This document shows, piece by piece, positions 39,524 to 49,360 of a stretch of DNA of 64,000 nucleotides; the stretch's first letter is position 1; each line of letters starts with the position of its first letter. The DNA comes from Rhizobium sophoriradicis (GTDB lineage: Bacteria > Pseudomonadota > Alphaproteobacteria > Rhizobiales > Rhizobiaceae), in assembly GCF_003939025.1 (NCBI RefSeq), contig NZ_RQIH01000002.1, positions 186,001 to 250,000 on the forward strand, written 5' to 3'. The translations under genes were made by a program, and so were the position numbers. Below the pieces are notes generated by a model. The model did not search any database. It was not told the origin of the DNA and saw nothing but the letters and a program-made list of their open reading frames with translations.

Positions 39524-40034
39524 TCGCTACGGCGCCATCGCCGTCTCCATGCATTGGCTGACCGCCATATTCTTGCTCGTTGCCCTCGTCTCCGGCTTTC
39601 GAGCAGGCAATATCGTCGAACCGGTCGCAAAGGTGGCGCTCCTTCGTGTTCATATCCCAGCGGCGATCATGGTTCTTCTGCTGACCGTGTGCCGCATCGT
39701 GTGGTGGTGGCTTTTCGACAGGAAGCCGCTGCCTGTTCAGGGCGCGCCCTCGTGGCAAGAGTGGCTGGCCCGCGCCGTCCATCTTGCCTTCTACGTGGTC
39801 ATCCTCGGCATGATTGCGAGCGGCGTCGGCATCATCGCGCTGAGCGGCGCGGCGCAAGCCATATTCGGTGCTGGCACGGAATTGCCGAACTTCCATCTCT
39901 ATCCGCCGCGCCTGCCGCATGGGCTTGGGGCAAATCTCCTGCTGGCACTGCTTTCCGCACATATTGGAGCGGCACTGTTCCATCAGTTCGTCCGCAGCGA
40001 CAGGTTGCTCCAGCGTATGTGGTATAGGCGCTGA
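39504..40034 (+). CDS. Cytochrome b561-type membrane protein
   Basis: A 176-residue protein with four membrane helices and the histidines expected for two b hemes: 'AVSMHWLTAIFLLVALVSGF' near residue 14, 'LLRVHIPAAIMVLLLTVCRI' near 46, 'AVHLAFYVVILGMIASGVGI' near 91 and 'LLLALLSAHIGAALFHQFVR' near 145. These proteins shuttle electrons between quinol and periplasmic acceptors. ATG 39504 has GGAG upstream and overlaps the marR end, so both are likely coupled. Confidence 0.85.
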   Translation: MLKSTTDRYGAIAVSMHWLTAIFLLVALVSGFRAGNIVEPVAKVALLRVHIPAAIMVLLLTVCRIVWWWLFDRKPLPVQGAPSWQEWLARAVHLAFYVVILGMIASGVGIIALSGAAQAIFGAGTELPNFHLYPPRLPHGLGANLLLALLSAHIGAALFHQFVRSDRLLQRMWYRR

Positions 40035-40128
40035 GACCGCGCCGCCTTCGCCCCGTTCTCAGCTAAAATCCCGCCGTCGTATGCGCCAGCTTCTTGATCT
40101 TCTTGGCGCAGCCGCTTAAGTGCCGCCT

Positions 40129-40581
40129 ATGCCGCACTTCGAAACGCACCGTTCCGTACCGCATACGCCCGACCAGATGTTCGATCTCGTTGCCGATGTC
40201 GAACGTTATCCCGAGTTCCTGCCGCTTTGCGAGGCGCTGTCGGTCAGAAGCCGCAAGGAGCGTGACGGCAGGATCCTGCTCGTGGCCGATATGACCGTCG
40301 GCTACAAGGCGATCCGCGAGACCTTCACGACCCAGGTGCTGTTGAACCGGGCCGAGCGTGTCATCGAAGTCAAATATATCGACGGTCCGTTCAAATATCT
40401 CGACAATCGCTGGCATTTCATCGAGACACCGGCTGGCGGCTGCACCATCAATTTCTTCATCGATTACGAATTCAAAAGCCGCATCCTTGGCGCTTTGATG
40501 GGCTCGATGTTCGACCGCGCCTTCCGCATGTTCACCGAAGCCTTCGAAACGCGCGCGAGTAAGATCTACGCTCCGGTCTGA
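40129..40581 (+). CDS. RatA/COQ10-like SRPBCC family protein
   Basis: A 150-residue START-like (SRPBCC) protein, with 'PDQMFDLVADVERYPEFLPL' (about 14-33), 'VGYKAIRETFTTQVLLNR' (about 60-77) and 'GPFKYLDNRWHFIET' (about 88-102), matching the COQ10/RatA (YfjG) family, linked to ubiquinone binding in mitochondria and named a toxin in E. coli by overexpression effects. No antitoxin partner is visible, so a ubiquinone role seems likelier. ATG 40129 is preferred to GTG 40120. In related genomes it commonly follows lipA directly. Confidence 0.85.
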   Translation: MPHFETHRSVPHTPDQMFDLVADVERYPEFLPLCEALSVRSRKERDGRILLVADMTVGYKAIRETFTTQVLLNRAERVIEVKYIDGPFKYLDNRWHFIETPAGGCTINFFIDYEFKSRILGALMGSMFDRAFRMFTEAFETRASKIYAPV

Positions 40582-40599
40582 CGGCCGGTTGCAGGCACA

Positions 40600-41100
40600 T
40601 CAATGCGTGAGCAGCAAACGCACCATCTCCAGCGCCGTCCTGACCGTTGCCAGCCGAACCTCACTGCGGCCGATGTCGCCATAGAGCATTTTCCGATGGA
40701 TAAGGACGCCGGCGCGCGATTTGGCAGCGAGATGCACGAGGCCGACCGGCTTCTCGGCTGATCCGCCGCCGGGGCCGGCAATGCCGGTGACGGCGACGGC
40801 GATATCGGCGCGCGAGCGGAAGAGGGCGCCGTGCGCCATTTGCCGGGCGGTCTCCTCGGAGACTGCGCCGAAACGCAGCAATGTTTCCGCCTGCACCCCG
40901 AGCAGCTCGGTCTTGGCGCTATTCGTATAGGTGACGAAGCCGCGGTCGACGACGGCGGATGAGCCGGATATCTCCGTCAGCGCGCCTGATATCAGCCCGC
41001 CGGTGCAGGATTCGGCGGTTGACACCATCAGCCCTGCCGCGGTGAAGTCACGGATGATCGCCTCTGCCGCCGTAAGGATATCTGGAGGGAAAGGGCTCAT
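40600..41100 (-). CDS. cinA: CinA family protein (nicotinamide-nucleotide amidase type)
   Basis: A 166-residue, C-terminal-domain-only CinA: 'VSTAESCTGGLISGALTEIS' (about 24-43) with the conserved Ser/Thr-rich GG turn, 'RADIAVAVTGIAGPGGGSAE' (about 105-124) and 'EKPVGLVHLA'. The PncC activity deamidates NMN; the N-terminal molybdopterin-binding-like domain of long CinA is absent. The second of two adjacent ATGs (41100) has the better spacing to GGAGG. It shares a base with the ispDF stop. Confidence 0.9.
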   Translation of the reverse strand: MSPFPPDILTAAEAIIRDFTAAGLMVSTAESCTGGLISGALTEISGSSAVVDRGFVTYTNSAKTELLGVQAETLLRFGAVSEETARQMAHGALFRSRADIAVAVTGIAGPGGGSAEKPVGLVHLAAKSRAGVLIHRKMLYGDIGRSEVRLATVRTALEMVRLLLTH

Positions 41101-42317
41101 CATTTCCTCCCGCGATAGACGACGGTCGCCGTGGCGATCGCCGCGATGCCTTCGCGCCTGCCCACGAAGCCGATCGTCTCGTTGGTCGTCGCCTTGACCG
41201 AGCAGCGCTCGAGATCGATGCCGAGATATTCCGACAGGTTCGCCCGCATGGCCTCGCGATGCGGGCCGACCTTCGGCGCCTCGGCGATCAGCGAGACATC
41301 GGCATTCATGATCGTGCCGCCGCGTTCGCGCACGATTCGCGCGGCATGCTCGATGAAGATCCGCGAAGCCGCTCCCTTCCACTGCGGGTCGGATGGCGGG
41401 AAATGATCGCCGATGTCGCCGGCGCCGCAGGTGGCAAGCAGCGCGTCGGTCAGCGCATGCAGCGCCACGTCGGCATCCGAATGGCCTTTCAGCTTCTGGT
41501 CGTGCGGAATGAACACGCCGCAGAGCGTGACGCCGTCGCCTGCTTCGAGCTGGTGCACATCGTAGCCGTTGCCGGTGCGCACATCAGGAAGCAGCGACGC
41601 CGACAGCTTGTCGTCGGCCATGACAATATCGCTTTTAACAGTCAGCTTGACGTTATCTCCCGTGCCCTCGACGATCGTCACCGGAATGCCCAGCCATTCG
41701 GCGATCGAGGCATCGTCGGTGAAATCGCTGCGCCCGCTCGCCGCCGCCTTTTCATGCGCGTCGAGAATGGTTTCGAAAGCGAAGGATTGCGGCGTCTGCG
41801 CCGAATAAAGCTGCTCGCGTGAAACCGTCGTCAGCACCGTGCCGGCGCCGTCGGCGCGTTTCAGAGTATCGGTTACCGGCATGGCCGGCAGCACTGCCGC
41901 TGCGCCGTTGCCAAGGCTTTCGGCAATGCGGTCGAGAAGCGCGTGGTCGAAAAAGGGTCGCACCGCATCGTGAATCAGCACATGGCTGACATGCTTGTCC
42001 TTGAGGTATCGAAGGCCCGCCAGCACCGATTGCTGCCGGGTCGGGCCGCCATGCACCGTTTGGATCGGCGTTGCCGAAATGATATGGCGGAGCGCCTTGG
42101 CAAACAGCGCCTCGTCATCGGGATGAATGACGACGACGATCTCGGTCGCCAGCTCCCATGTCATGAAGTTTTCAAGCGTATGAACGATAACCGGCGTGCC
42201 GCCAATCGGGCGATATTGCTTGGGGCCGTCCTTGGAGGATCCGGCCCGCTCGCCGCGGCCGGCGGCAACGATGACAATTCCGGCCGATATCAGTTGCTTG
42301 GACGGCATTTGCAGCAT
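41100..42317 (-). CDS. ispDF: Bifunctional IspD/IspF enzyme of the MEP isoprenoid pathway
   Basis: A 405-residue fusion. The IspD half (about 10-235) has '[20 protein letters not shown]' for CTP binding and '[20 protein letters not shown]' near 112; the IspF half (about 245-405) has '[15 protein letters not shown]' and '[20 protein letters not shown]' with the zinc ligands, and '[12 protein letters not shown]'. It makes CDP-methylerythritol and then the cyclodiphosphate; the intervening IspE step is encoded elsewhere. Such fusions are common in alphaproteobacteria. ATG 42317 follows AGGGGA. Confidence 0.97.
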   Translation of the reverse strand: MLQMPSKQLISAGIVIVAAGRGERAGSSKDGPKQYRPIGGTPVIVHTLENFMTWELATEIVVVIHPDDEALFAKALRHIISATPIQTVHGGPTRQQSVLAGLRYLKDKHVSHVLIHDAVRPFFDHALLDRIAESLGNGAAAVLPAMPVTDTLKRADGAGTVLTTVSREQLYSAQTPQSFAFETILDAHEKAAASGRSDFTDDASIAEWLGIPVTIVEGTGDNVKLTVKSDIVMADDKLSASLLPDVRTGNGYDVHQLEAGDGVTLCGVFIPHDQKLKGHSDADVALHALTDALLATCGAGDIGDHFPPSDPQWKGAASRIFIEHAARIVRERGGTIMNADVSLIAEAPKVGPHREAMRANLSEYLGIDLERCSVKATTNETIGFVGRREGIAAIATATVVYRGRK

Positions 42318-42460
42318 AAATCCCCTAAAATACGCGGAATTGACCGGAGTGCTCTAACCGCTTGCTTTGGCCTTTTCCAGCATCTGCCCGAAAAATATCG
42401 ATTCCGACCCAAGCCCCCTTGGCAAAGCCATGGATCTGTGGCTAAAAATAATGCAGTTAC

Positions 42461-43480
42461 ATGGTGTGCCTGAAAGATAATCATTTGATTTGCAAGGACC
42501 TCGCAGCGCCTCTCCGAATCGGATCCGTATCCGTGCGGAACCGCGTTGTGCTGGCGCCGATGTCCGGCGTCACGGACGTGCCGTTCCGCGAGCTGGCTTG
42601 GCGCTTTGGCGCCGGGCTCGTGGTCACCGAGATGGTGGCGAGCCGCGAGCTGGTCAACGACACGGCCGAATCCTGGTCGCGGCTCAAGGCGGCGGGCTTC
42701 CGGCCGCACATGGTGCAGCTTGCCGGCCGCGAGGCGCACTGGATGGCGGAGGCGGCGAAAATCGCCGCCGATCACGGCGCCGATATCATCGACATCAATA
42801 TGGGCTGCCCGGCAAAGAAGGTGATCGGCGGTTATTCCGGCTCGGCGCTGATGCGCGACCCCGATCACGCGCTCGGCCTGATCGAGGCGACGGTCAAGGC
42901 CGTCGACATTCCGGTGACGCTCAAGATGCGCCTTGGCTGGGACGAGAATTCCATCAACGCGCCCGACATTGCGCGCCGCGCCGAAGCCGCCGGTATTCAG
43001 CTCGTTACCATTCATGGGCGGACCCGCATGCAATTCTACGAAGGCCGCGCCGATTGGGATGCGATCCATGCCGTCCGTGACGTCATCTCCATCCCGCTGA
43101 TCGCCAATGGCGATGTCGAAACCGCCGCGGATGCGCAGGAAATCCTGCGCCGTTCCGGCGCCGATGCAGTGATGATCGGCAGGGGCTGCCAGGGCAGGCC
43201 GTGGCATGCCGGCGTGCTTGCCGGTGCCGCGGAGCCGCGGCGCGAAGACATTGCCGATATCGCCGTCGAACATTACCGGATGATGCTCGATTTCTACGGC
43301 GAGGCGGTGGCGATCCGCCATGCCCGCAAGCATCTCGGCTGGTATCTCGAGCGGTTTGCCCCCGCGCTGGCCGGCGGCGAGAAGGCTGCGATCATGACCT
43401 CGCGCGATCCGGGCGAGGTGGCCGCGCGCCTTTACGATGCGCTTAGCGCAGCTCTTGTCGATAGCCGGGAGGCGGCATGA
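42461..43480 (+). CDS. dusB: tRNA-dihydrouridine synthase DusB (NifR3)
   Basis: A 339-residue flavoenzyme: '[20 protein letters not shown]' (about 28-47), catalytic Cys in '[20 protein letters not shown]' (about 112-131), '[20 protein letters not shown]', '[20 protein letters not shown]' (about 185-204) and '[16 protein letters not shown]'. It reduces uridines in the tRNA D-loop. It heads the dusB(nifR3)-ntrB-ntrC operon known from rhizobia and Rhodobacter; the stop overlaps ntrB by four bases (ATGA). Confidence 0.96.
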   Translation: MVCLKDNHLICKDLAAPLRIGSVSVRNRVVLAPMSGVTDVPFRELAWRFGAGLVVTEMVASRELVNDTAESWSRLKAAGFRPHMVQLAGREAHWMAEAAKIAADHGADIIDINMGCPAKKVIGGYSGSALMRDPDHALGLIEATVKAVDIPVTLKMRLGWDENSINAPDIARRAEAAGIQLVTIHGRTRMQFYEGRADWDAIHAVRDVISIPLIANGDVETAADAQEILRRSGADAVMIGRGCQGRPWHAGVLAGAAEPRREDIADIAVEHYRMMLDFYGEAVAIRHARKHLGWYLERFAPALAGGEKAAIMTSRDPGEVAARLYDALSAALVDSREAA

Positions 43481-44631
43481 CGAAGGATACGATATCTCCG
43501 CCCGATCAGACCGGGGGAACCGTCGCCATGGCCGTGCTGAACGCCATCCAGAACCCGGTCGTCATGGTCGACGAATCCGGCTTCGTCGCCTTCGCCAATT
43601 GGGAGGCGGAAGCCTTCTTCGGCGCCAGCGCCCCGCATCTGGCGCGTTACCGCATCTCCACCTTCATTCCCTTCGGCAGCCCGCTGCTCGCCCTGATCGA
43701 TCAGGTGCGGGAGCGCAAGGCGCCGGTCAACGAATATCGCGTCGACCTGAGTTCGCCCCGCCTCGGCCAGGACAAGCTCGTCGATCTCTACGTCGCCCCG
43801 GTGCTCAGCGAGCCCGGCGCCGTCGTCATCGTGTTTCAGGAACGATCGATGGCCGACAAGATCGACCGGCAGCTGACGCATCGCGCCGCCGCCCGCTCGG
43901 TGACCGGTCTCGCCTCGATGCTGGCGCATGAGATCAAGAACCCGCTCTCCGGCATCCGTGGCGCCGCCCAGCTGCTCGAACAGTCCGCGGTTGACGACGA
44001 CCGGGCGCTGACCCGGCTGATCTGCGACGAGACCGACCGCATCGTCTCGCTGGTCGACCGCATGGAAGTCTTTTCCGACGAACGTCCTGTTGACCGCATG
44101 CCGGTCAATATCCATTCCGTTCTCGATCATGTGAAGGCCGTCGCCAAGGCCGGTTTTGCTCGCAACATCCGCGTCACCGAAAGCTACGACCCGTCGCTGC
44201 CGGCCGTCTATGCCAATCGCGACCAGCTCGTCCAGGTCTTCCTCAATCTGGTGAAGAACGCCGCCGAAGCGGTCGGCGATCGGGCGGACGGCGAGATCAT
44301 GCTGACGACCGCCTATCGCCCGGGCATCCGTCTTTCCGTCGCCGGCACCCGTGAAAAGATCTCGCTGCCCTTGGAATTCTGCGTTCACGACAATGGCCCC
44401 GGCGTTCCCGCCGATCTGCTGCCGCATCTCTTCGATCCCTTCATCACCACCAAGACGAACGGCAGCGGACTCGGCCTGGCGCTGGTCGCCAAAATCATCG
44501 GTGATCACGGCGGCATCATCGAATGCGACAGCCAGAACAGCCGCACGACTTTCCGCGTTCTCATGCCGGCGTCGAAAGACGTTTCGCTCGAGGATGCCTC
44601 TTCCGCAAGCTCGACAGGACCTTCTCGATGA
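43477..44631 (+). CDS. ntrB: Nitrogen regulation sensor kinase NtrB
   Basis: A 384-residue cytoplasmic histidine kinase with an N-terminal PAS domain (about 18-120, '[20 protein letters not shown]'), a dimerisation/phosphorylation domain with His151 in '[20 protein letters not shown]' and a catalytic ATPase domain with '[14 protein letters not shown]', 'VHDNGPGVP' and '[18 protein letters not shown]'. With PII it phosphorylates or dephosphorylates NtrC according to nitrogen status. It is coupled to ntrC by an ATGA overlap. Confidence 0.97.
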   Translation: MTKDTISPPDQTGGTVAMAVLNAIQNPVVMVDESGFVAFANWEAEAFFGASAPHLARYRISTFIPFGSPLLALIDQVRERKAPVNEYRVDLSSPRLGQDKLVDLYVAPVLSEPGAVVIVFQERSMADKIDRQLTHRAAARSVTGLASMLAHEIKNPLSGIRGAAQLLEQSAVDDDRALTRLICDETDRIVSLVDRMEVFSDERPVDRMPVNIHSVLDHVKAVAKAGFARNIRVTESYDPSLPAVYANRDQLVQVFLNLVKNAAEAVGDRADGEIMLTTAYRPGIRLSVAGTREKISLPLEFCVHDNGPGVPADLLPHLFDPFITTKTNGSGLGLALVAKIIGDHGGIIECDSQNSRTTFRVLMPASKDVSLEDASSASSTGPSR

Positions 44632-46079
44632 CAGCCACGATCCTCGTTGCAGATGATGATGCGGCGATCCGCACCGTGCTCAATCAGGCTTTGAGCCGCG
44701 CCGGCTATGACGTTCGCATCACTTCCAACGCCGCTACCCTCTGGCGCTGGATTTCGGCGGGCGAGGGCGATCTTGTCGTCACCGACGTGGTGATGCCTGA
44801 CGAAAACGCCTTCGACCTCTTGCCGCGCATCAAGAAGGCGCGTCCCGATCTGCCGGTTCTCGTCATGAGCGCGCAGAACACCTTCATGACCGCCATCAAG
44901 GCTTCGGAGAAGGGCGCCTACGATTATCTGCCGAAGCCCTTCGACCTGACCGAGCTGATCGGCATCATCGGCCGCGCGCTCGCCGAGCCGAAGCGCAAGC
45001 CCGCCAAGCTCGAAGAGGATATGCAGGACGGCATGCCGCTCGTCGGCCGGTCGGCGGCGATGCAGGAAATCTACCGCGTGCTCGCCCGTCTGATGCAGAC
45101 GGATCTGACGCTGATGATCACCGGCGAATCCGGTACCGGCAAGGAGCTTGTCGCCCGCGCGCTGCATGATTACGGCAAGCGCCGCAACGGCCCCTTCGTC
45201 GCGATCAACATGGCGGCCATTCCGCGCGACCTGATCGAATCCGAGCTCTTCGGCCATGAGAAGGGCGCCTTCACCGGCGCGCAGACCCGCTCGACCGGCC
45301 GTTTCGAGCAGGCCGAAGGCGGCACGCTCTTCCTCGACGAGATCGGCGACATGCCGATGGACGCCCAGACCCGGCTTCTGCGCGTGTTGCAGCAGGGCGA
45401 ATACACCACCGTCGGCGGCCGCACGCCGATCCGCACCGACGTGCGCATCGTCGCCGCCACCAACAAGGATCTGAAGCAGGCGATCAACCAGGGCCTCTTC
45501 CGCGAGGACCTCTATTACCGCCTCAACGTCGTGCCGCTGCGCCTGCCGCCGCTGCGCGACCGCGCCGAGGATATTCCCGATCTCGTGCGCCATTTCATCC
45601 AGCAGGCCGAAAAGGAAGGCCTCGGCTCCAAACGCTTCGATCAGGAGGCGCTGGAACTGATGAAGGCCTATGCCTGGCCGGGCAATGTGCGCGAACTGGA
45701 AAACCTCATCCGCCGCCTGATGGCGCTCTATCCGCAGGATGTCATTACCCGCGAGATCATCGATGCCGAGCTGCGCTCCGACGTTCCCGACAGCCCGATC
45801 GACAAGGGGCCGATCCGCAACGGCTCGATGACGATCGCGCAAGCGGTCGAGGAGAACATGCGCACCTACTTCTCCAGCTTCGGCGAAAACCTGCCGCCGC
45901 CCGGCCTCTATGACCGGGTGCTGACCGAGATGGAATACCCGTTGATCCTTGCTGCGCTCACGGCAACGCGCGGCAACCAAATCAAGGCGGCCGATCTCCT
46001 CGGCCTCAACCGCAACACATTGCGCAAGAAGATCAGGGAACTCGGCGTTTCGGTTTACAGAAGCTCCCGCACGGCCTGA
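44628..46079 (+). CDS. ntrC: Nitrogen regulation response regulator NtrC
   Basis: A 483-residue sigma-54 activator: receiver domain with Asp53 ('[13 protein letters not shown]'), AAA+ domain with Walker A '[14 protein letters not shown]' near 170, intact sigma-54 contact loop '[20 protein letters not shown]' and Walker B '[11 protein letters not shown]', and a C-terminal Fis-type helix-turn-helix '[20 protein letters not shown]'. It switches on glutamine synthetase and other nitrogen genes under limitation. ATG 44628 overlaps ntrB. A hairpin follows seven bases after the stop. Confidence 0.97.
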   Translation: MTATILVADDDAAIRTVLNQALSRAGYDVRITSNAATLWRWISAGEGDLVVTDVVMPDENAFDLLPRIKKARPDLPVLVMSAQNTFMTAIKASEKGAYDYLPKPFDLTELIGIIGRALAEPKRKPAKLEEDMQDGMPLVGRSAAMQEIYRVLARLMQTDLTLMITGESGTGKELVARALHDYGKRRNGPFVAINMAAIPRDLIESELFGHEKGAFTGAQTRSTGRFEQAEGGTLFLDEIGDMPMDAQTRLLRVLQQGEYTTVGGRTPIRTDVRIVAATNKDLKQAINQGLFREDLYYRLNVVPLRLPPLRDRAEDIPDLVRHFIQQAEKEGLGSKRFDQEALELMKAYAWPGNVRELENLIRRLMALYPQDVITREIIDAELRSDVPDSPIDKGPIRNGSMTIAQAVEENMRTYFSSFGENLPPPGLYDRVLTEMEYPLILAALTATRGNQIKAADLLGLNRNTLRKKIRELGVSVYRSSRTA

Positions 46080-46085
46080 AAAAAA

Positions 46086-46114
46086 GGCGGTGGGCTCCTC
46101 GTTTGCCCACCGCC
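46086..46114. terminator. Hairpin at the ntrC / accessory block junction
   Basis: GGCGGTGGGC (46086-46095) and GCCCACCGCC (46105-46114) make a perfect ten-base stem. The A-run at 46079-46085 means that on the minus strand the stem is followed by seven T residues, so it is best formed as an intrinsic terminator for leftward transcription from the amine oxidase operon; it may also end ntrC mRNA. Confidence 0.7.
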
Positions 46115-46452
46115 TCCTCCTCCCAGTATCCGCCGCCACGGTCGGGAACAAAATTAAATCTATCGCAGCCCCGTCACGGTTTGTATCTGCGCCGGAAAAC
46201 AAAAACGCAGTGTCATTTGATAGTCACATAGTATTTGCGAGCTATTGTTTGCCGCCGCGCAAATGTCATTGAAGTTGCTGCGGTCGCCGCCACCACGCCT
46301 GTGGATAAGCTGTGGATAACAGGTGGATGGCATGGGCCGGTCAGCGGGCGACGGCGGCCCGATTTCGCCCGGATGTTGCTAATTCGTTCCAAGGAGCGTC
46401 ATCGCCGTTGCTTCCGTCGGGCTTAGGTCATTGAGGAAGTAGCTCTTCGCGG
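46115..46452. other. Intergenic stretch with paired DnaA-box-like sites (46300-46319)
   Basis: No gene is visible between the ntrC hairpin and the leftward amine oxidase stop. The region is more A/T-rich than its surroundings. At 46300-46308 and 46311-46319 are two same-orientation copies of TGTGGATAA, the complement of the DnaA consensus TTATCCACA, separated by only two bases. Nothing else resembles an origin here (no dnaA gene, parA or iterons). Confidence 0.5.
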
Positions 46453-47547
46453 TCAGAGTGACGAGACAACCGCCGAAACAGCCTGTTTCGCAGCGGCTAC
46501 GGCCCCGGCAAGAAAGCCGGGTTCAATCGCGCTCGTCTCGCTGCCGGCCATGGCCAGCCGCCGGCTCCACCGTCCCGACACCCAATTCGTGTCCTCGGCC
46601 GATAGGTGTCCCGCCGCGACGCGGTCACGGCTTGTGGCAGTCAATGGATCGGCTGCCCAGTCTTTCAAAATAGTGCTGCGCGGCTCCAATGCGCCAGCGC
46701 CGAAAATTCGCCCGAACTGAGCAAGGCAGGCCTTGTTCAACAGCTCTTCGCCGAGTGCCGCTCGCTGATCCGCGCCGGTGCCGATGAAGCCGAAGAGGGC
46801 TGCCTTTCCATCCGCGAGGGTCGCGTCATGCATTTCGACCATGGGGCCAACCATGCTCTGGGCGGTTCCCGACAACCCGCCGTCGCGCCAGAAAGGCCGA
46901 TCATAGATCGCGAAAAACTTGGCGTGTGGCGCCATCCAGGTCGGCGTATCCCGCCAGCGAGCCAAGGTGGATTGGTCCTGCTGCGGCGTGAACGTCACAT
47001 TCGCCTCAAGCAGTCGAGGCGGCAGGGCGCAAATGACCTGCTGCGCCTGGATCACTGCGGCCGTGCCGTCCGCAGCGTTCGAGGTAATCTCGACACCGTC
47101 ACCGGTAAGCGCCATCGCCGACACATGGGTATTGAGTTGAATTTTGCCCGCAGGGATGTCTCGTTCCAAAGCACGCACCAGCGCCGCCGACCCGCCGGTC
47201 AAGCGAAGAGATTTTCCTTGCTGTTCGACAGGACGATACCTCTGCGGTCCTTCGCGCGACATTCGCTCGAAGATCACATCGCCGTCGTTGGCTTGCGCGA
47301 ACGACAAAAGCCCAAGTTCCAGCACCAGGTCGGCAAGCTCCGGCTGCATCATCGGCCAGAACCAGGACGGACCGAGATCGAACCCGTTGTCGGAGGCAAT
47401 CCCATGTTCATCTGTCGTCAGGATGCGACCGCCCAGTCGATCTCTAGCTTCGAACAAAAGGAAGTCGACGCCCTTCGAATTCAAGGCCCGTGCGGCGCAG
47501 AGCCCAGCGAGCCCTCCGCCGACAATCGCGACTTGGTATCTTTTCAT
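46453..47547 (-). CDS. FAD-dependent flavin amine oxidase (copy 1, intact)
   Basis: A 364-residue protein with a Rossmann FAD motif at the N-terminus, 'YQVAIVGGGLAGLCAARALN' (about 4-23), 'EARDRLGGRILTTDEHG' (about 34-50), 'DNGFDLGPSWFWPMMQPELA' and the C-terminal 'RLAMAGSETSAIEPGFLAGA' (about 335-354) that completes the FAD site. It belongs to the flavin monoamine oxidase-like family; the substrate is unknown. ATG 47547 is preferred to ATG 47553 because AGGGG lies seven bases upstream. It is the last gene of a leftward set with the cupin, the dehydrogenase and a broken relative of itself. Confidence 0.87.
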   Translation of the reverse strand: MKRYQVAIVGGGLAGLCAARALNSKGVDFLLFEARDRLGGRILTTDEHGIASDNGFDLGPSWFWPMMQPELADLVLELGLLSFAQANDGDVIFERMSREGPQRYRPVEQQGKSLRLTGGSAALVRALERDIPAGKIQLNTHVSAMALTGDGVEITSNAADGTAAVIQAQQVICALPPRLLEANVTFTPQQDQSTLARWRDTPTWMAPHAKFFAIYDRPFWRDGGLSGTAQSMVGPMVEMHDATLADGKAALFGFIGTGADQRAALGEELLNKACLAQFGRIFGAGALEPRSTILKDWAADPLTATSRDRVAAGHLSAEDTNWVSGRWSRRLAMAGSETSAIEPGFLAGAVAAAKQAVSAVVSSL

Positions 47548-47644
47548 CAACATACCCCTGGCTTACCGGCAGAATGCGGATGCGGGCGAATTCAGCGCGG
47601 GCACGCACGGGCCGGCGTCTAGTCAAAGCACAGAGGTTGCCTTG

Positions 47645-48319
47645 CTAGGGGAGTTTCAAAACATCGGCATGCTGCAATGGCGCGTCCTTGATCCAAGCAT
47701 AGGCACCCTGTGCACCGGCGCTCGTCATCAGGTTTTCGCCTGCGGGCAGCCGCATCCAGCTCTGGGATACAAGTCGTTGCGCGCCGACGGACAGCTCGCC
47801 TTCGAGAACCAGCAGCTCCAATCCACGATGATTCGAGAGTCTGATCGAGGCGCTGCTACCCCACCTTTGCAGATAGACCTGCTCATGACCGTCATCGAAC
47901 AGGATCGTTGCGGTGACGGCATCGTTTTGAAGTCCAGGCTCTCCTTCACCCGTTCTGCGCACGATTTGCGCCTCGTCGCCCTCGCGAAACTGCCAGAGCT
48001 TGACGAAGATGGTGCAGCCGTCAGCGGATGCAGGCGCATGCGACGTACCCGGCGGATTTCGGAAGTATGATCCGGCCGGGAAACGACCGTGTTCGTCCTC
48101 GAATATCCCATCGAGCACCAATATTTCCTCACCGCCCGTGTGGGTATGAGACGGAAATACGCTGCCTGCGGCATAGCGGACAATCGAGGTCGCCCGAGCC
48201 ACTTCCTCGCCGACACGATAAAGCATCCGACGATCGACCCCGCGGGCCGGACTGGCAACCCAGTCGAGTTTCGCGGCGTGCACAACGGTCGGCTTAGTGA
48301 AATCATCATTCAGACGCAT
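47645..48319 (-). CDS. Two-domain cupin protein (ChrR-like)
   Basis: A 224-residue double cupin. The first cupin carries the metal-binding-type motif 'SHTHTGGEEILVLDGIFEDE' (about 57-76) followed by 'PAGSYFRNPPGTSHAP', with three His and a Glu placed as usual. The second (about 130-215, 'LELLVLEGELSVGAQRLVSQ') keeps the fold but lacks the His set. This resembles the cupin half of the ChrR anti-sigma factor family, but no N-terminal zinc anti-sigma domain or ECF sigma gene is present. The start overlaps the dehydrogenase end by 14 bases. Confidence 0.8.
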   Translation of the reverse strand: MRLNDDFTKPTVVHAAKLDWVASPARGVDRRMLYRVGEEVARATSIVRYAAGSVFPSHTHTGGEEILVLDGIFEDEHGRFPAGSYFRNPPGTSHAPASADGCTIFVKLWQFREGDEAQIVRRTGEGEPGLQNDAVTATILFDDGHEQVYLQRWGSSASIRLSNHRGLELLVLEGELSVGAQRLVSQSWMRLPAGENLMTSAGAQGAYAWIKDAPLQHADVLKLP

Positions 48320-49343
48320 TGTTTTTCTCCATGGTCAGCACCACCCGAAACTTGACGCCACCGGACTTCATCTTTTCGAAAGCGCTCGCGGCCTGTTCGA
48401 ACGGCATGGTCTCGAACTGGGGACGCACGCCAACGAGGACTGAAAAGTCCAAGGTTTTTTCGTTCTCGAAAGGCGTTCCGGTGATCGAACCCAACACGCT
48501 GCGCTCGCCGCCGACCAGCGGTCCTGACGACACCGTCAAAGGGTCCTTTCCGATCCCAAGGACGACAAGCCGGCCTTGCGCCGCGATCCCCGGCATGAGT
48601 GCCGAAACCATCTGCAGGTCTCCGATGGTGGAAATAACGGCCTTCGCACCGCCAAGGCGCTGCAGATACTCTACTGCGTTTTCCCTCGCCGTATCGATAT
48701 AATCATGGGCGCCGAGCGATCTGGCGTCGTCAGCAATGTCGTCGCCCCGTCCGATGGTAATCACCTTGAATCCCATCTTGCGGGCATATTGCAGCGCCAT
48801 GTGGCCAAGACCGCCTATGCCGACAATGGCCACGACGTCGCCGGCTTCCGCGCCGCATTTCTTCAGTGCGTTGAAGGTGGCGAGCCCCGCGCACAGGATC
48901 GGCGCGGCCTCCTCGGCCGTGAGTTCGTCGGGTATCGCGACAAGCCCGGTATTGCGGGCGATCATCATCTCGGCATAGCCGCCGTCACAGGTCGCGCCGA
49001 CGATCGGCTGGTTCGTGCACAGCTGAAATTGGCCGCGTCGGCACGGGTCGCATTCGTTGCAGTGACCGCCAAGGCGGCCGACGCCAACTCTCTGGCCGAT
49101 TTTCCATCGTCCGGGTGTTCCCCGTCCTATGGCGGCAATCCTGCCGACCACCTCGTGCCCCGGCACTCGTGGCAAACGGCCATTGGTGTCCGGCCCCTCA
49201 ATGTCTTTGGCGTCCGCACCGCAGATTCCACAGGCATCGACCTCAATCAGCACTTCGCCATCGCCCGGCGTCGGAATTGCTCTCTGCACCAGTTCAAGCG
49301 TGCCGGGGCTCGTCACCTGCATCGCGCGATATGTCCGTTTCAT
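48306..49343 (-). CDS. Zinc-dependent alcohol dehydrogenase (MDR family)
   Basis: A 345-residue medium-chain dehydrogenase: catalytic zinc site with Cys in 'DACGICGADAKDIEG' (about 36-50) and 'RVPGHEVVGRIAAIGRG' (about 58-74), four-Cys structural zinc region 'GHCNECDPCRRGQFQLC' (about 92-108) and NAD(P) loop 'VAIVGIGGLGHMALQYARKM' (about 170-189). Alcohol/aldehyde substrate unknown. ATG 49343 has an AGGAGG site; the longer ORF start at 49406 is unlikely. It ends overlapping the cupin gene. Confidence 0.9.
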   Translation of the reverse strand: MKRTYRAMQVTSPGTLELVQRAIPTPGDGEVLIEVDACGICGADAKDIEGPDTNGRLPRVPGHEVVGRIAAIGRGTPGRWKIGQRVGVGRLGGHCNECDPCRRGQFQLCTNQPIVGATCDGGYAEMMIARNTGLVAIPDELTAEEAAPILCAGLATFNALKKCGAEAGDVVAIVGIGGLGHMALQYARKMGFKVITIGRGDDIADDARSLGAHDYIDTARENAVEYLQRLGGAKAVISTIGDLQMVSALMPGIAAQGRLVVLGIGKDPLTVSSGPLVGGERSVLGSITGTPFENEKTLDFSVLVGVRPQFETMPFEQAASAFEKMKSGGVKFRVVLTMEKNNASE

Positions 49344-49360
49344 ATGAACCTCCTGGAATG

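Noticed and set aside
40129..41100. RatA-like gene and CinA as a toxin-antitoxin pair
   Set aside because: They are convergent, CinA is a metabolic enzyme, and RatA-like proteins are better explained as COQ10-type ubiquinone-binding proteins.
46115..46452. Replication origin
   Set aside because: Only two DnaA boxes, with no dnaA, parAB, hemE-type neighbours or repeated A/T-rich unwinding region.
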